Both the position numbers and the translations under genes were made by a program. This document shows, one piece after another, positions 1-11,300 of a stretch of 64,000 bases of DNA. The stretch spans positions 532,493 to 596,492 of the forward strand of contig NW_006499296.1 in the NCBI RefSeq assembly GCF_000471905.2, given 5' to 3'. This DNA is from Amborella trichopoda (taxonomy: Eukaryota > Streptophyta > Magnoliopsida > Amborellales > Amborellaceae). A model generated the notes under the pieces. It was not told the DNA's origin. It saw nothing but the letters and a program-made list of their open reading frames with translations, and ran no database searches. Each line of letters starts with the position of its first letter. The first letter of the stretch is position 1.

Positions 1-518
1 GATCCCAAAATAGAAAAAATGGGGTCCCTACAAGATCCTTTGTAGGAACCATGGGATCAAGGTTTCGAAGTGAGATCATCACCCTCCCAGAAGGTTCCCT
101 TAACTATGGAACAAATATTTCGACAACTGCCTTTGAACCATGCTTTGATGCCACTTGACGCAGGAAGGAAAGGTAGTAAATTGAATCCATCCTTTTCCTG
201 AACCTTAAATAAGTCATCGACAATAATGGAGAAAGACTATGGCTGTAAATCAAGTCAAGAGAAGAACTTTGTTCTTTCATAAAATAAAATTCATTCCAGA
301 TAACACAAGCCTTCCAAAATGTGACATCCAACCTTTTAAAAGACCATAAAACCCCAAAATTAACTTGATACCCAAGTAAATATTTATGACACTAAAATAC
401 CCCTAAACAATAGTAATATTCCAAAAATACTTGTATGAACATTAACACATGAATATTTCAAAAACAAAAACAGTAAATTCAAATATAAAACCCTAAAAAT
501 AGATTCTAAAACTAAAAT
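1..518. other. No gene seen; AT-rich flank of a copia fossil
   Basis: The stretch is AT-rich, with short open frames only and no recognisable domain. It lies on the 3' side of the minus-strand copia fossil that starts near 519. A 3' LTR would be expected here if that element were whole, but I see no clear terminal repeat. The remaining exons of the Rab3GAP gene, read toward this end, were not found here either. Confidence 0.4.
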
Positions 519-3500
519 TCAAATATACATCCTTTGAAATTGAATCAAAATTAAATTAAAAATAATATTGGCCTTCATCATTGGAGCTCGTTTTAGATAC
601 CTTAAAATTCTACGAACAACATCCCAATGAGGAATCCTCGGAGTATGCATAAATTGACTCACAACACTTACTGCAAAAGCAATATCAGTTCTCATCATGG
701 TCAAATAAATCAGCATGTCTACCAGTCTTCTATACCTTCTTAGATCCTCAAACAACTCCCCTTTATCAGGTAATAACTCCCTTGATCAGGCAATAATCAA
801 ACACCCAACATTCCAATTTCTGCCAACAAATCAGTCACATCTTTTTAAGACAAACTAATGCCATAGTTTGATCGGGGCTACTTTTCAAGTCCCAAAAAAT
901 AGCTCGATTGACCTAAATCCTTGATCTAAACGTATTATTTTACATGTCTCTTCAAATGATTGCTTGCGCCAGTACCAACAATATCAACACAAACAACTTA
1001 AAGAATTATTCTAAAGTCATGTTTGACAATAACCATTGACAGATCTACATGACTACACCGAAATCCATATGTAATAACAATTTCACGAAATTTTTCAAAC
1101 AACACACGTAGGGACTATTTCAGGTCATAAATGGTTTTCTTCAACTTACACACCTTATCTAACTCCCCCTGAGCAACAAACCTAGGTGGTTGCTCAGTGT
1201 ACACTTCTTGTAAATCACCATGAAGAAAAGCATTCTTGACATCAAGTTGCCACAACAGATATCCCTTGTTGGCAGCAAGGGATATAACCACTCGAATTGG
1301 TTTAAGTTTAGCAATAGGGGCAAATGTTTCAGAGTAGTCAATGTTAAATGTTGGTGTACCGTCTGTGGCTACCAATCTTGGTTTTAATCTTTCTACGGTG
1401 TATCAAGTTGATATTTGACTACATAAACCCATCGACGCCTGACAGCCTTTTTTCCAACTGGTAACTCAGTGAGTTCCCATGTATCATTTGAATGAAGCAC
1501 ATCCACCTCCTCCATTTCTCTCTTCCACCCAATACGATAAAGTGTTCCATGATAGGTCTTAGGAATACAAATAGATGAAATGACTAAAGTAAACTTTGAT
1601 GTGATGGAGACAAATATGTAAAAGTAACAAAATGTGCAATCGGATGTTGAGTGCAAGACTTGATACCTTTACGGATGGCAATAAGTACATCATCATCACA
1701 AGACGGAAGTGGATTAGTCGACAAAGATGATAATTGAGTGACTAGCTAGTTGGTGGGGAACGTTTTTGCATTTTTCTTCTAGTATAAACATTTATGGATT
1801 GCTTATGAGAAACAACATGACATGTAGACGTACTAGACTTAGGGGCCGTTTGGGTATGCAGAAATCTATTACGTGACAATAGATTACAAGGAAATATGAC
1901 ATTTACATTGTTTTGGTACACTTTAATAGCAAGGAAATTGAAAGAGATTACCCAATATTACCCTAGATTTCCCCAAAAATCACGAAATTCATTACGCGTG
2001 ATTACCCTAGATTTCTCCAAAAATCATGAAATCCATTACGCGTGTTGAAAGGTGAAAAATCAATTACGAGGTTGACGGGTAATCTTTGGAAATCTTTCGC
2101 GTGCGTCTCTCTGCCTTATCCCTGCTTAAAAAAACATTTCCCTGTCGCAAGTACAGGTTGTATTGTATAATTATTAAGCTAAGTAGAAAGTGAAAGTAGG
2201 GAATATGAAAAGGGGAATTTATATTGATTTGAACAGATGTACGAAGACAATTTTCTATTGCAATCATAATAAAAAATTTCTATATCCCTCTATCCCCAAT
2301 TGGGGTTATAGCCTTCATCTGACTCTCATATAAAAACAAAAAATTTTAATAATTGGTAAGTGAAAGTAAGGGAAAATCTAAACTGATTTCAATAGTTGTA
2401 GAACTTGATGAAGGAAAATTATCTACTGCAATCATAATAAAAAAATTTCCACATCCCTCTATCCCCAATTTGGGTTGTAGCCCACCATGAGCTCTCGTAT
2501 AAAAACAAAAATAATAAAAATAATAATTGGCAATCGATGAGAAATTATACAACACAATCATAATAAAACATTTCACACAACATAATCCTCATAAGCGAAT
2601 AGTAAAAGCTCAACTGAAATAAGATTACCTCTTTAGTCTCCTCCAATACTTCAAAATTTTCTACTACAATTACCAAACCTTCTAGTTTACTAATCAAACT
2701 TCTTCCCATTTTTTAACTTGTACCATAAAGATTTTGATTTTGGTATCATAAATTTATTGCTTATTTGAAATTATATATAGAGAGATATTTGAAAGACTTC
2801 TATAAAAAATAAATAAAAATAAGGCTTATCACAATAAAATCATGTTATTCCAATCATATTATTTCAATGACTTATCATGTTGAAACCAAAGTCTAATCAT
2901 GTTAGCCAAACATAGCCATATTTTTCATATTTGGATGGTCATGCATTTCTCATATCTCTTCCAGACATAGCCAAACAGTAGCAATGTATTTCCTAAGTTG
3001 CATCTAAATACTACCCAAACAGTGACAATCCATTTGCAGGTAATGTATTGCACCGGTAATATATTTCACGGACAATATATTTCCAGGTATCCAAGCGACC
3101 CCTTAGAGGAGACGGGTAACTGGGGAGGAGAAGTAGTATCAATAGGAATAGGAAGAGGAATCATTAAAGGCAACGACTTTTAGACTTCTTCAAAAGCAGG
3201 ATAAGAAATATTTGCATCAAGCACACGACTCTTCCGAGAAATAAGGAATATTTTCAAAACAACTTAAATCAACAGAAACAAATTTCCTTCATAAACCAGG
3301 ATGTACCAAGAAAGACCCAGTGATTTAGCTTATCATTACCAATACCGGACATATGAACAAAGCAAACACATCAAACTCTCAAGGAGGAACAACAAACAGT
3401 GAAGCATCAACAAAGAGAAGTGAGCGTGGTGTTTTCCCATTTAAGACAGAGGAAGGCATACGGTTAATTACATAGCATGAGGTCAGCAAGGCATCTCCCC

Positions 3501-3700
3501 AAAAAACCTTTAGGACAAGTATATTAATGAGCAAAGAATGGGCTACTTCAAGTAATGTTGATTTTTCCTTTCAGTAACCCCATTCTGTTGAGTATGCGCA
3601 CAAGATGTTTGGTGTAAAATCCCATTTTGAGCAAAATAATTCTGAAATTTTCTAGAAAGATACTTTTTAGCATTATCATAATGTAAAAAACATACAGCTC
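519..3700 (-). mobile_element. Broken Ty1/copia LTR retrotransposon, interrupted by a DNA transposon
   Basis: Read on the minus strand, pieces of a copia pol polyprotein appear in the normal order. Integrase-core similarity (an NGI-HQTSC type stretch) lies near 3540-3690. A pre-RT block with a WELTELP-like motif lies near 1390-1650. The reverse-transcriptase start (TFAPIAK, QLDVKNAFLHGDL) lies at 1115-1375, and the late pol block with the RTDIAFAVSVVSQF motif at 519-755. A PIF/Harbinger-like element occupies 1842-3102 and splits the integrase side from the RT side. No LTRs were identified. The element is an old fossil with many breaks and no whole reading frame. The family is certain from motifs; its lineage within copia is not. 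Confidence 0.85.
1842..3102. mobile_element. Non-autonomous PIF/Harbinger-like DNA transposon (TTA target duplication)
   Basis: The left end begins GGGGCCGTTTGGGTATG and the right end, reverse-complemented, begins GGGGTCGCTTGGATACC, so the termini are imperfect inverted repeats of about 25 bp. The trinucleotide TTA flanks both sides (1839-1841 and 3103-3105), which is the PIF/Harbinger (Tourist) target duplication. The 1261-bp interior has no transposase frame. It contains a ~50-bp tandem duplication around 1957-2045 (ending in ATTACGCGTG twice) and a diverged ~175-bp duplication between about 2185 and 2530 with ATCCCTCTATCCCCAATT in both units. It is inserted inside the copia fossil and is therefore younger than it. 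Confidence 0.82.
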
Positions 3701-4147
3701 AATGTCTTGCATCTTGTACAGGTAATTAACATTTTTACAAACTCAAACATCTTTTTTTTTTTTGATAAATACAAGCTCCAACATCTATTCAAATTATTGA
3801 TGCTTTATTTAATTGGAATCTTTCTCAATCTGCCTTATAGAGGAAAATTTTTTAATCATAAATGTTTGATTACCTTCAACCTTGTGGATTGTCTTCTGAA
3901 AGACACACAAGCAGCAAGATGATTAAGGTAGAACTCATGGATTCTCTTGCATTTATAATCTCTTTAATCTTGGCAAAAGAATAATTACAAAAGCAGGATC
4001 CAAAACTTGTATTCTGGAAATTGCAAAGAATTTGACCTAAAGAAATTGTAAGAACATCTTTGGTTTAGATTATGACTCAGTGAAATGAATTCATTGGCCA
4101 TCAGAATATTATCTGAAATAAGTCTCCCCTTCAAAAATGTTGCCTAT
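3701..4147. other. No gene seen; repeat-derived AT-rich spacer
   Basis: A poly-T tract at about 3750 followed by AT-rich DNA may be an old retroelement tail. It lies between the copia fossil and a LINE scrap. No domain or splice-consistent exon was recognised. Confidence 0.3.
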
Positions 4148-4489
4148 CTAGAATCGATAAGCGAACCCAAAACCTCCCTCAAGCGAAGAAATGATTTTGC
4201 TAATGATCTTATACAGAACATTACATAAACCAATTGGTCTAAACTCTTTCAAAACACTTGGGGAATTAACTTTAGGGATGAGGCAAATGAAGATAGAATT
4301 GACTTGTTTGAGATATTTATCTCTCCTAAAGAAGTTCTTCAAGGCTACAAAGAGGTCTTTTTTTATCATTTCCGAACTGCATTTATAGAAATTAATGGTA
4401 AAACTATTCAGACTTGGAGCACTCTCACTTTTCATGTCCCATATACAAGCCTTTATCTCTTCCAAAGAAACCTCATCAACAAGCTGCAT
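4148..4489 (-). pseudogene. LINE (L1-like) reverse-transcriptase fragment
   Basis: A 113-codon minus-strand frame carries the early palm region of plant L1 reverse transcriptase: an EEI-ACIWDMKS-SAP stretch near the start, then ICLIPKVNSP, LKEFRPIGLCNVLYKIISKI. In intact L1 ORF2 this is followed by the KLDM-KAYD and YADD motifs, which are absent here, so only a few hundred bases of a once 6-7 kb element survive. Flanking DNA gave no further RT motifs. It is unrelated in orientation to the near-complete LINE at 51903-58983. Confidence 0.8.
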
Positions 4490-4769
4490 CTATTGATTCG
4501 AATTAAGCAGTGTAAATTGTAAGAAAAGATCAACTAGATGGGCAACATAAGATTCTAAAGCTATTAAGGAACCATCTATCTCCTTTTCTTTCCTTTGGGT
4601 AGGTCAATAGAGATAGTTAGTAGAGAGAGGGTTAAAATCCAACACCTCTCTCATTGCAAATAGAATGTCGCTGTTAAGCCATAAGGTTTGGCAGACAAGT
4701 ACCATATATCATCATTGATGGAGGTTTTTAGTTTTTAGATACAAAACATGCCTAAAAAAATGTCCACGA

Positions 4770-5278
4770 TGTTGGGATTTGTGGTTTTTAAAGCCCATGT
4801 GAGAATGTAAATAAACAAATTATAATGGATTGTACACTTCAGTCGGAGTAATGTGTGTTGGTTGACTAACCTAGGTTTGGGCGGTCTATGGCCCTAGTCA
4901 TATCCAAAACCCTTACCACTGGGCATATGGCACTATTGAAGAGGATTTTCAAATGGTCATCCCTTGTTGAAGTCACAGATATGCTTAGGGATGGTTTGTA
5001 AGCGATGAGAGCATTGTAGCTCCTGTGTGTGGAGCAGGCTTGTGAGAGCAAGGCCTAAATCCTCTATAAACTTCCGCACGATATGCACACATAACAGCTT
5101 TGCATTCTGGAAAGCAACCCGCGAAGGGATAAGTGTGTATGTGCTTAGAGAGAGTCTCCTTGCACTATAGTGATCAGTGTGTCACTTACTCTTATAGGGG
5201 AAACCTGTAATCCACATTACAGGACAATAGTTTTACCATTTATTGACCAGCTTTGACAAGTCAATCATAACCCCTACA
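4770..5278 (+). repeat. Possible solo LTR of a copia-type element
   Basis: The segment starts TGTTGGGATTTGTGG and ends at a CCCCTACA terminus, so it has the TG...CA form of an LTR. It has a promoter-like and leader-like interior and the length of many copia LTRs. I found no matching target duplication and no partner copy in the window, so this is a compositional call only. Confidence 0.35.
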
Positions 5279-6997
5279 TGAGAGTGTGGGTCATGGGTCT
5301 CATTGGGTTTGTTTGAGAAGATAGACGAGAATCACGATTACTGTGTCGGGTGGAATGCCCTGATAATCACTTTTCAAATGGCGTTTTTGAAATTTCTTGA
5401 ATTGTGGAGGAGCCAGGAAGAACACGGTGGAGCTTTTGGATCCAGCCCCACACATGCACCACACACACATGTATGGGACGTGGTGCTTATGGGCCCCACG
5501 TCACACAGAGGTGGAACACTCCCATCCTCTCTTCTTGAAATTCTTTTAAAATAAAAGAAGTTTTTTTTTTCAAAGGCTATTTTGAGGAAATCTTTGAAAA
5601 GATTTGTTGGCCATATTTTGTGGAAGTAGAGAATATTTGGTATTTGGACAATATTATTTCAATATTTTGATTTTAACCAAATCTTTTTTACTTTGAATTC
5701 CTACAATCTTTTGTAAGAGTAAAGGAAACTCTCGTCAAAATAGAAGATGAGTTTTGATTAATCTTGTCCTAGGTTGGCTAGAAGTGGATGTGAATCAAAG
5801 ATTCAAGGGATAAAGTTCCTAGTTCCTTTTTAAATCATGATGGTTGATTTTTGGGATGGATGGCTCGGAGTTGTCTCTCACCTTACAAATTACCTAAGAG
5901 TCCTATGGCCAAGATGAATTCCAAATTAGATAGACATACCAAGACCCTCCCCCCCCAACCAATTCTGACCACCTGAATTTTCTCAACCTCTCGTTCTCCA
6001 TCTCTCTCATCCACATCATTCTCTATCTCTCTATATGTCTCTCTCTCTCTTCCCTCTCTGGTCTCTAAGGGGTGATACGTCCACTCACAGGAAGAAGAGA
6101 GGGGCACGCCCAGCCTACTTTATAAAAAAGGAGGTACCATTTGTGGCATACCCTAGAAAAATTCTAAGGTATAGGAAAACCTTATGCTTGTTTTTTGGTC
6201 TCAAACCTTAGATCTGGAAAAGGAATTGCCTAAGGAGCTTCCCGACTCAAAAAATTCAGCAGGGCCATTAGGATCAGAGTGCTTTATTAATCAGTGAATC
6301 GGGGGTGGGGTGTATCGAGTCTTAAGGGGGTGAACCTAGGCAAAGTCAAGTAAGTCTTCCTGGCTGTTCTTAGTTTATTTCCAATCATTATTGCCCAATT
6401 TATTGCAAATTCCAGGAGCATTATTTACATTAGAATTCATAGGTAAAGTTTGTATCAGCCCTTGGATTGAGTCATATTTATTTGGCAGTAAAAAGAAAGA
6501 TCCTAGGTTATATTTAAGGTTGTGTTTATTACATAGTATTGTTTTATAGTACCTGTAACTATAACTCAGATATATTAATAAAAGAAGAGAGAGAACTTTT
6601 GATTTGGACCGTATATTTTTTTTTTTTCCTTTCATGTCAAAACTGAATCCTTTAGTAAGTTCAGTCAAAACCAGAAAAAGGTCAATAGTAGTAAAGAAAG
6701 GTCATCATATGGTTTAGAAGGTAGCAAATATTGGGATTTGATTTGATATGCAACTAAAAAAGCATTCACAAGTGGTTTATCTCTAACATCTAAATGTCAA
6801 TAAACAATACATACCAAGAACTCTGTAATTCCAAAAGATAGTTGCAAATTGTGCACTTCATCTTTCCACCAATCACTTTTTCCTAGACAAAGCGAATTCA
6901 AAAATCTTCAAATACATAAGTTTACAAACACAAAAAAAGTTCAGAAATATGAAGTCCAAGAATCAAACTTATACTATTCAGAAAAGTCAAATATTAC
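5279..6997. other. No gene recognised; probable intron or intergenic repeats
   Basis: AT-rich DNA with a C-run (about 5949-5957) and CT-rich patches (about 5990-6060). If the Rab3GAP gene continues leftward this would be its fourth intron, because exon 4 ends at 6998 with a good donor. I found no exon encoding the next conserved block of that family here. Confidence 0.35.
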
Positions 6998-9934
6998 CAT
7001 GTGTCTCAAGCTCAAAATAGTACTCCATGCAGTAAGACTTCATACCATACTTTACATCACATTTGACCTTATATAGGTTCTTTGGAGCAAGTACAAGCTC
7101 TGCACCCTTACCCTACCATCAAGAGAGAAGCAATCAAAAGCTGCCTGTAATAGCTGTTCAATCACATGAGATAAGCTTCACAAGGGATGGCACCAAGCTG
7201 ATATGCATAAATGATGGTGTAGAATCACAGTAAAATATAATAATAATAACAATAACAACAGCAATAACAACAATTATAACAACAATAAGTAGAGAATCAA
7301 GAAATATAAACAAAAGAAAATCACTTTAAGATTTCAAACGAAATTAGAGTGTATTAAATCCAAAAAACAGCTATCAACAAAGAGTATCACTTAACAAAGG
7401 AATTGTGCTTGGGCTTGAATAGTTAGCAATTGACATTAGCAATGCTTCATCTCACATCGGATTCCTACAACTGAACTAACCATAGAAAAGAGTATCACTT
7501 AGCAAGTTAATATCAATACATTTGAACATGTGAAATCAATTATAGGAGAATGTAGACAAAGCATGTGAACCTATGACTCTCTGGTGGAGTAGCTAGCTAT
7601 CAAAATATACATCATTAAAAATGGAATAGAAATTAAAAATAAGTATAATTTTTCCCTCCATCATTTGTCTGGTACAGAAACACTAACACAGAAATGGACA
7701 ACAGAGGTACCTACCATATGGAATTCCCTGAAAGGAGACTACAACATCATGTAAAGAAAATACAGCGCAATTGTATAAAACAATCAAAATGATTGATCCT
7801 CCCCGCCCCCTCCCCCCCAAAAAAAAAAAGTTATTATAAAGCGAGTATCCCAAAACAAAAGTTATTATAAAGCGAGCATTGAAGTCCAGTTAAGGGAACT
7901 TGAGCCACAAAAAGTAGGAAATAACAAAGGATGTAGGATGTAACATGTGTGGCATACCATGTCAGATCAACATGAATACTCCACCCAATTAAGTTTCTAT
8001 GTAAGGTAGCTAACTAGTCAGGAACAATTAGCATACCACCAAATTCTTTGAACCATCGAGAAGCCACAACCGACATGGAGCCTCTATTTCAGATATAAAC
8101 CTGCATTGTTTCAAAACTAGACAATTAGTTTTTCCTCTCTCCAATCATCCCACAACACTATAGATTATTGACAGAAGAGCACCACACCTTTCCCATCCAG
8201 AGGCAAGAGTGAAATCATCAAACCCCTCAAGCTGCGAAAGAAGGAAGATCATTAGTCCACATTAATGCACAAGTTCTGAAAAAAACACCATATAAACAGC
8301 ATACTAAGCATGTGTAGTGCAAAGACAAACAAATATTTTAAGAACGAACCAGCCAAATGGTTAATGAAGAAGAAAGCGCTGGAATCCCGCCTATTCCAGC
8401 TTTAAATATTATGCTAGATCATTGCATTGTCTATTAGAAAATTGATGATGATATGCAGAGAGATATGCAAAACTAAAATAGGGTCTGAACAAGGAAAATG
8501 AAACAACCATTTAAAAATTATGAGACTAAAAAATATGAGGTTCTACCCTAATAATCGTAATATGAAAAGATAATTGATACCGGGAAACATAAGGTTCTCT
8601 CCTAAAAACAGCAAACTTCAAATAACTTTGCCCTGATCATGTCTATCATCAAAGACTTAGAGTTGGATAGTTTGCATATGGTCGTAAATGCAGCATACTT
8701 TACACCAGAATGCCAAACATTTGATAACTTCCATTCCAAAATGATTGAGAAACTACAACACTCATAAAGTACGGCACAACCATAACTAAGTCATCCTCGA
8801 TTCCTAGGGCACCACACATTCTTCACAGCCCATAAATTGGTCTAGCAACTCACGCTTGATACCAGCAATGCCTCCAACAGACTTTTATAGATCAAAATAT
8901 GGCACTCCAAAAAGAAAAAGGTAAACGGAAGAAAAATAATTTTGAGAATTTTATCAAACAAAGGTTAGAAAACTAACTAAACAAACCGATACAGTTAGGC
9001 CTCACAAAAGAAACGAAAATGATTTTTTTGGTTTTTTTGGAACAATAAAATTAAAGGATACATAGGAAAAAGAGGGATGGTCTAAGAAGTGGGTTATGTT
9101 AGGTCTGTAGCCAGCATGAAACTTTGCCATATCTTATCATGAATCATGAACCTATGCTATCATGAAGACAAAGAGACAGGTTCTAGTTACATGAAGAATT
9201 AGAAGCCCAGTTTTGAAGTATACAAAACTCATTCGATAGACAATATGCCAAAATGTTCGTACTTTTACACGACAAATTGCATAGCTCAATTCCGATCAAC
9301 GCATATTGTAGGCAACAGTTGCACTGTATACACTTGGGGAAATTCAATGGATGCAATAAAACTAGATTGATCACATTCTAAATTTAAAAACTAGACTATC
9401 ACATTCTAAATTTTAATTATCGAACAGAAAAGCAAATGACAGAACAGGAAGGATCTGGATATATAGTTAATTCCCAAATTCAACAATCGAATAGAAATAG
9501 AAAAAATCTGTAATTCTTAAAAAGCACAAACAGAGATCCCAATCCTAAGTCTATGATAAATTGATAGTTTAAGAACAAGTTCCATATGAACAACTCAAAA
9601 ATAAAACAATCACAAACTCAATGTAATAAAATTTCAACCTAAAAATAAAACAATCACAAACACAATGTAATAAAATTTCAGGACTGTTCCATATTAAACG
9701 ACCTAAAACCGTGAAATCAACCATAAACTCCCTGTAATTGAATTTCTTTTCTTTTCTTTTTAACACTATATCTGTAATTGCATTTCCAAACCAATTCCAA
9801 ATAATGAGATTAACCGAATAAAAGGCATGCATCTTCATCATCATCATAATATCAACTGAATTAATGGAGGGAAAAGCTACCTCTTCAAGGCCTGGATCTC
9901 CATCATTTTCGTCCATCTTGATTGGAGACGCCAT
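6998..9934 (-). CDS. RAB3GAP1: Rab3 GTPase-activating protein catalytic subunit homologue, first four exons
   Basis: Rab3GAP catalytic subunits work with a non-catalytic partner on Rab GTPases (GAP for Rab3 and exchange factor for Rab18 in animals) in membrane traffic. Four coding exons splice in frame: 9881-9934, 8188-8231, 8037-8100 and 6998-7112, all with GT-AG borders. The start ATG at 9934 gives MASPIKMDENDGDPG. Exon 2 gives the signature FDDFTLASGWE, exon 3 RFISEIEAPCRLWLLDGSKN, and exon 4 the APKNLYKVK and MKSYCMEYYFE block. This order matches the family N-terminus as I know it. The last donor (GTAATATT) at 6997 is sound, but the remaining several hundred residues were not found between 1 and 6997. 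Either they lie beyond the left edge after a very long repeat-filled intron, or the gene is a 5' remnant. About 92 codons are visible. Confidence 0.85.
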
Positions 9935-10100
9935 GGAAGCTCAGAGCTCTGACTTTAACGGTAGAGAAAGAGACAGATCTTCGATAGGTTTAAGGTTCAA
10001 ACCCGGGCTCAGCCACCAAAAAGAAAAAGAAGACGAATAATTATTAGGAAAATGGTTTGACAGGGCTCCAACCCATTTATCAAAGTAAGTAGAGCTTCAT
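9935..10100 (-). promoter_or_regulatory. 5' leader / upstream region of the Rab3GAP gene
   Basis: The bases just upstream of the ATG on the minus strand form a short leader with no upstream in-frame ATG close by. No TATA box or other element could be assigned with confidence. Confidence 0.3.
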
Positions 10101-11000
10101 CACCCCCATGATTCATCAAAAATTACAATTCAAGCATCGAATAACTGATCATCAGGGCTTCAACATATTAGTTGTAAAAAAAATTTAGATTTTAAGCTCT
10201 AAAATCATATATATTGTAATAAATTATCTAAGACGTCCATTTTACCTTAAAATTAACGTTTATAGATCCCTGTACCTTTTTTAAGTTTCAAATTCTACTG
10301 TCGGTATTGGAAATTGATTTAGACCTATCATACATATTTCTATTGCAAAAAATACTCTTCAGGTAAGAATTTGAAGCTATTGCAAAAAATACTCTTCAGG
10401 TAAGAATTTGAAGTGAGGCTTTATTTTATTTTCATAAAGACTAGACCTATAGAAACTTCATCCTAATTACTATTGAGTGAGTATATATGTTCCTGCTGAA
10501 AGCATAACTGTCCATCTACTCCTTCAGGCAGAAAGCCTATTTGGGAGGATTTTTTAGTACATAAAATTTTGAAAGCAACCCAAGAATTACTACATGATTA
10601 TTTCAATAAAATAAAATAATGGTTAGATCTCGACTTCAAAAAAATTGGACAATCTTAGTTTAATCTTGAGGCATCATTCTTTTCAAGCGCTTAGAAAATG
10701 GCATTTGGAAGTTTTCATTTTATCAGGTTAGCCTATATGTTGATGATGTACTACCCCAAATTTTGGTATCCTAAATAACCACTAAATTAGATTTTACAAG
10801 AAGTAAATACAGTGCGGTCTCGCATGAGCATAAAATCTTTTGGCTTATGTTTTTGTTAGACGTTCATTGTATTTTTTTTTTTTAATGTTATCCGAACGTT
10901 CATTAGTGAAAAAGAGTACAATGAGATGTGCAAACAAAGAAGGGTGTGGTCTCTATAACCTTAAACAATCCAATTAAGATGTACTTATTTCCAAATTTTA
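10101..11000. other. Intergenic, no gene seen
   Basis: AT-rich spacer with stop codons in all frames. The only structure noted is the 37-bp tandem duplication listed separately at 10341-10414. Confidence 0.4.
10341..10414 (+). repeat. Near-perfect 37-bp tandem duplication
   Basis: A 37-bp unit beginning TATTGCAAAAAATACTC occurs twice head to tail at 10341-10377 and 10378-10414, differing only at the final base. The near identity shows that the duplication is recent. Confidence 0.9.
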
Positions 11001-11009
11001 TCATAATAT

Positions 11010-11300
11010 ATAATTTTGGGGTAAAATATTCTTAGGATTATCTGAATATCCATTTTCATATCTAATTATAAAATTTTAAACTCCAAAAATGGTTAAAATC
11101 AAGTACATCTATAAAAGCATATGAAAATCTTGAAAATAGATAGTCTAGATAATATGCTGTAAGATGCACTAATTCTAGGACAATCTTTTTGTTTTTTCAT
11201 ATTCATACATCTCGATATCCAGATGAGCAATTAAAGGTTTTTTCAACATTAAAACAACCTTTTTCGATAGATTTTTGAGTTGCATCTTTAATTTTACATT
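11010..11300 (-). mobile_element. Partial MITE of family B
   Basis: Reverse-complemented, the right part reads as the same sequence that opens the copies at 24620 and 50386 (GATTTTT and TTTAATGTTGAAAA-type stretches). The interior, with ACATCTCGATATCCAGATG, matches the CATC-CGACATC-AGATG core of those copies. It is diverged and its far end is indistinct. Confidence 0.6.

Noticed and set aside
5303-5554. 83-codon plus-strand frame
   Set aside because: No recognisable domain, and it lies beside a probable solo LTR, so it is likely leader sequence.
9569-9880. Extension of Rab3GAP exon 1 through the open frame to 9569
   Set aside because: The family sequence stops at 9881, where a GT donor lies, and resumes in frame at 8231. 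The extension is intronic.
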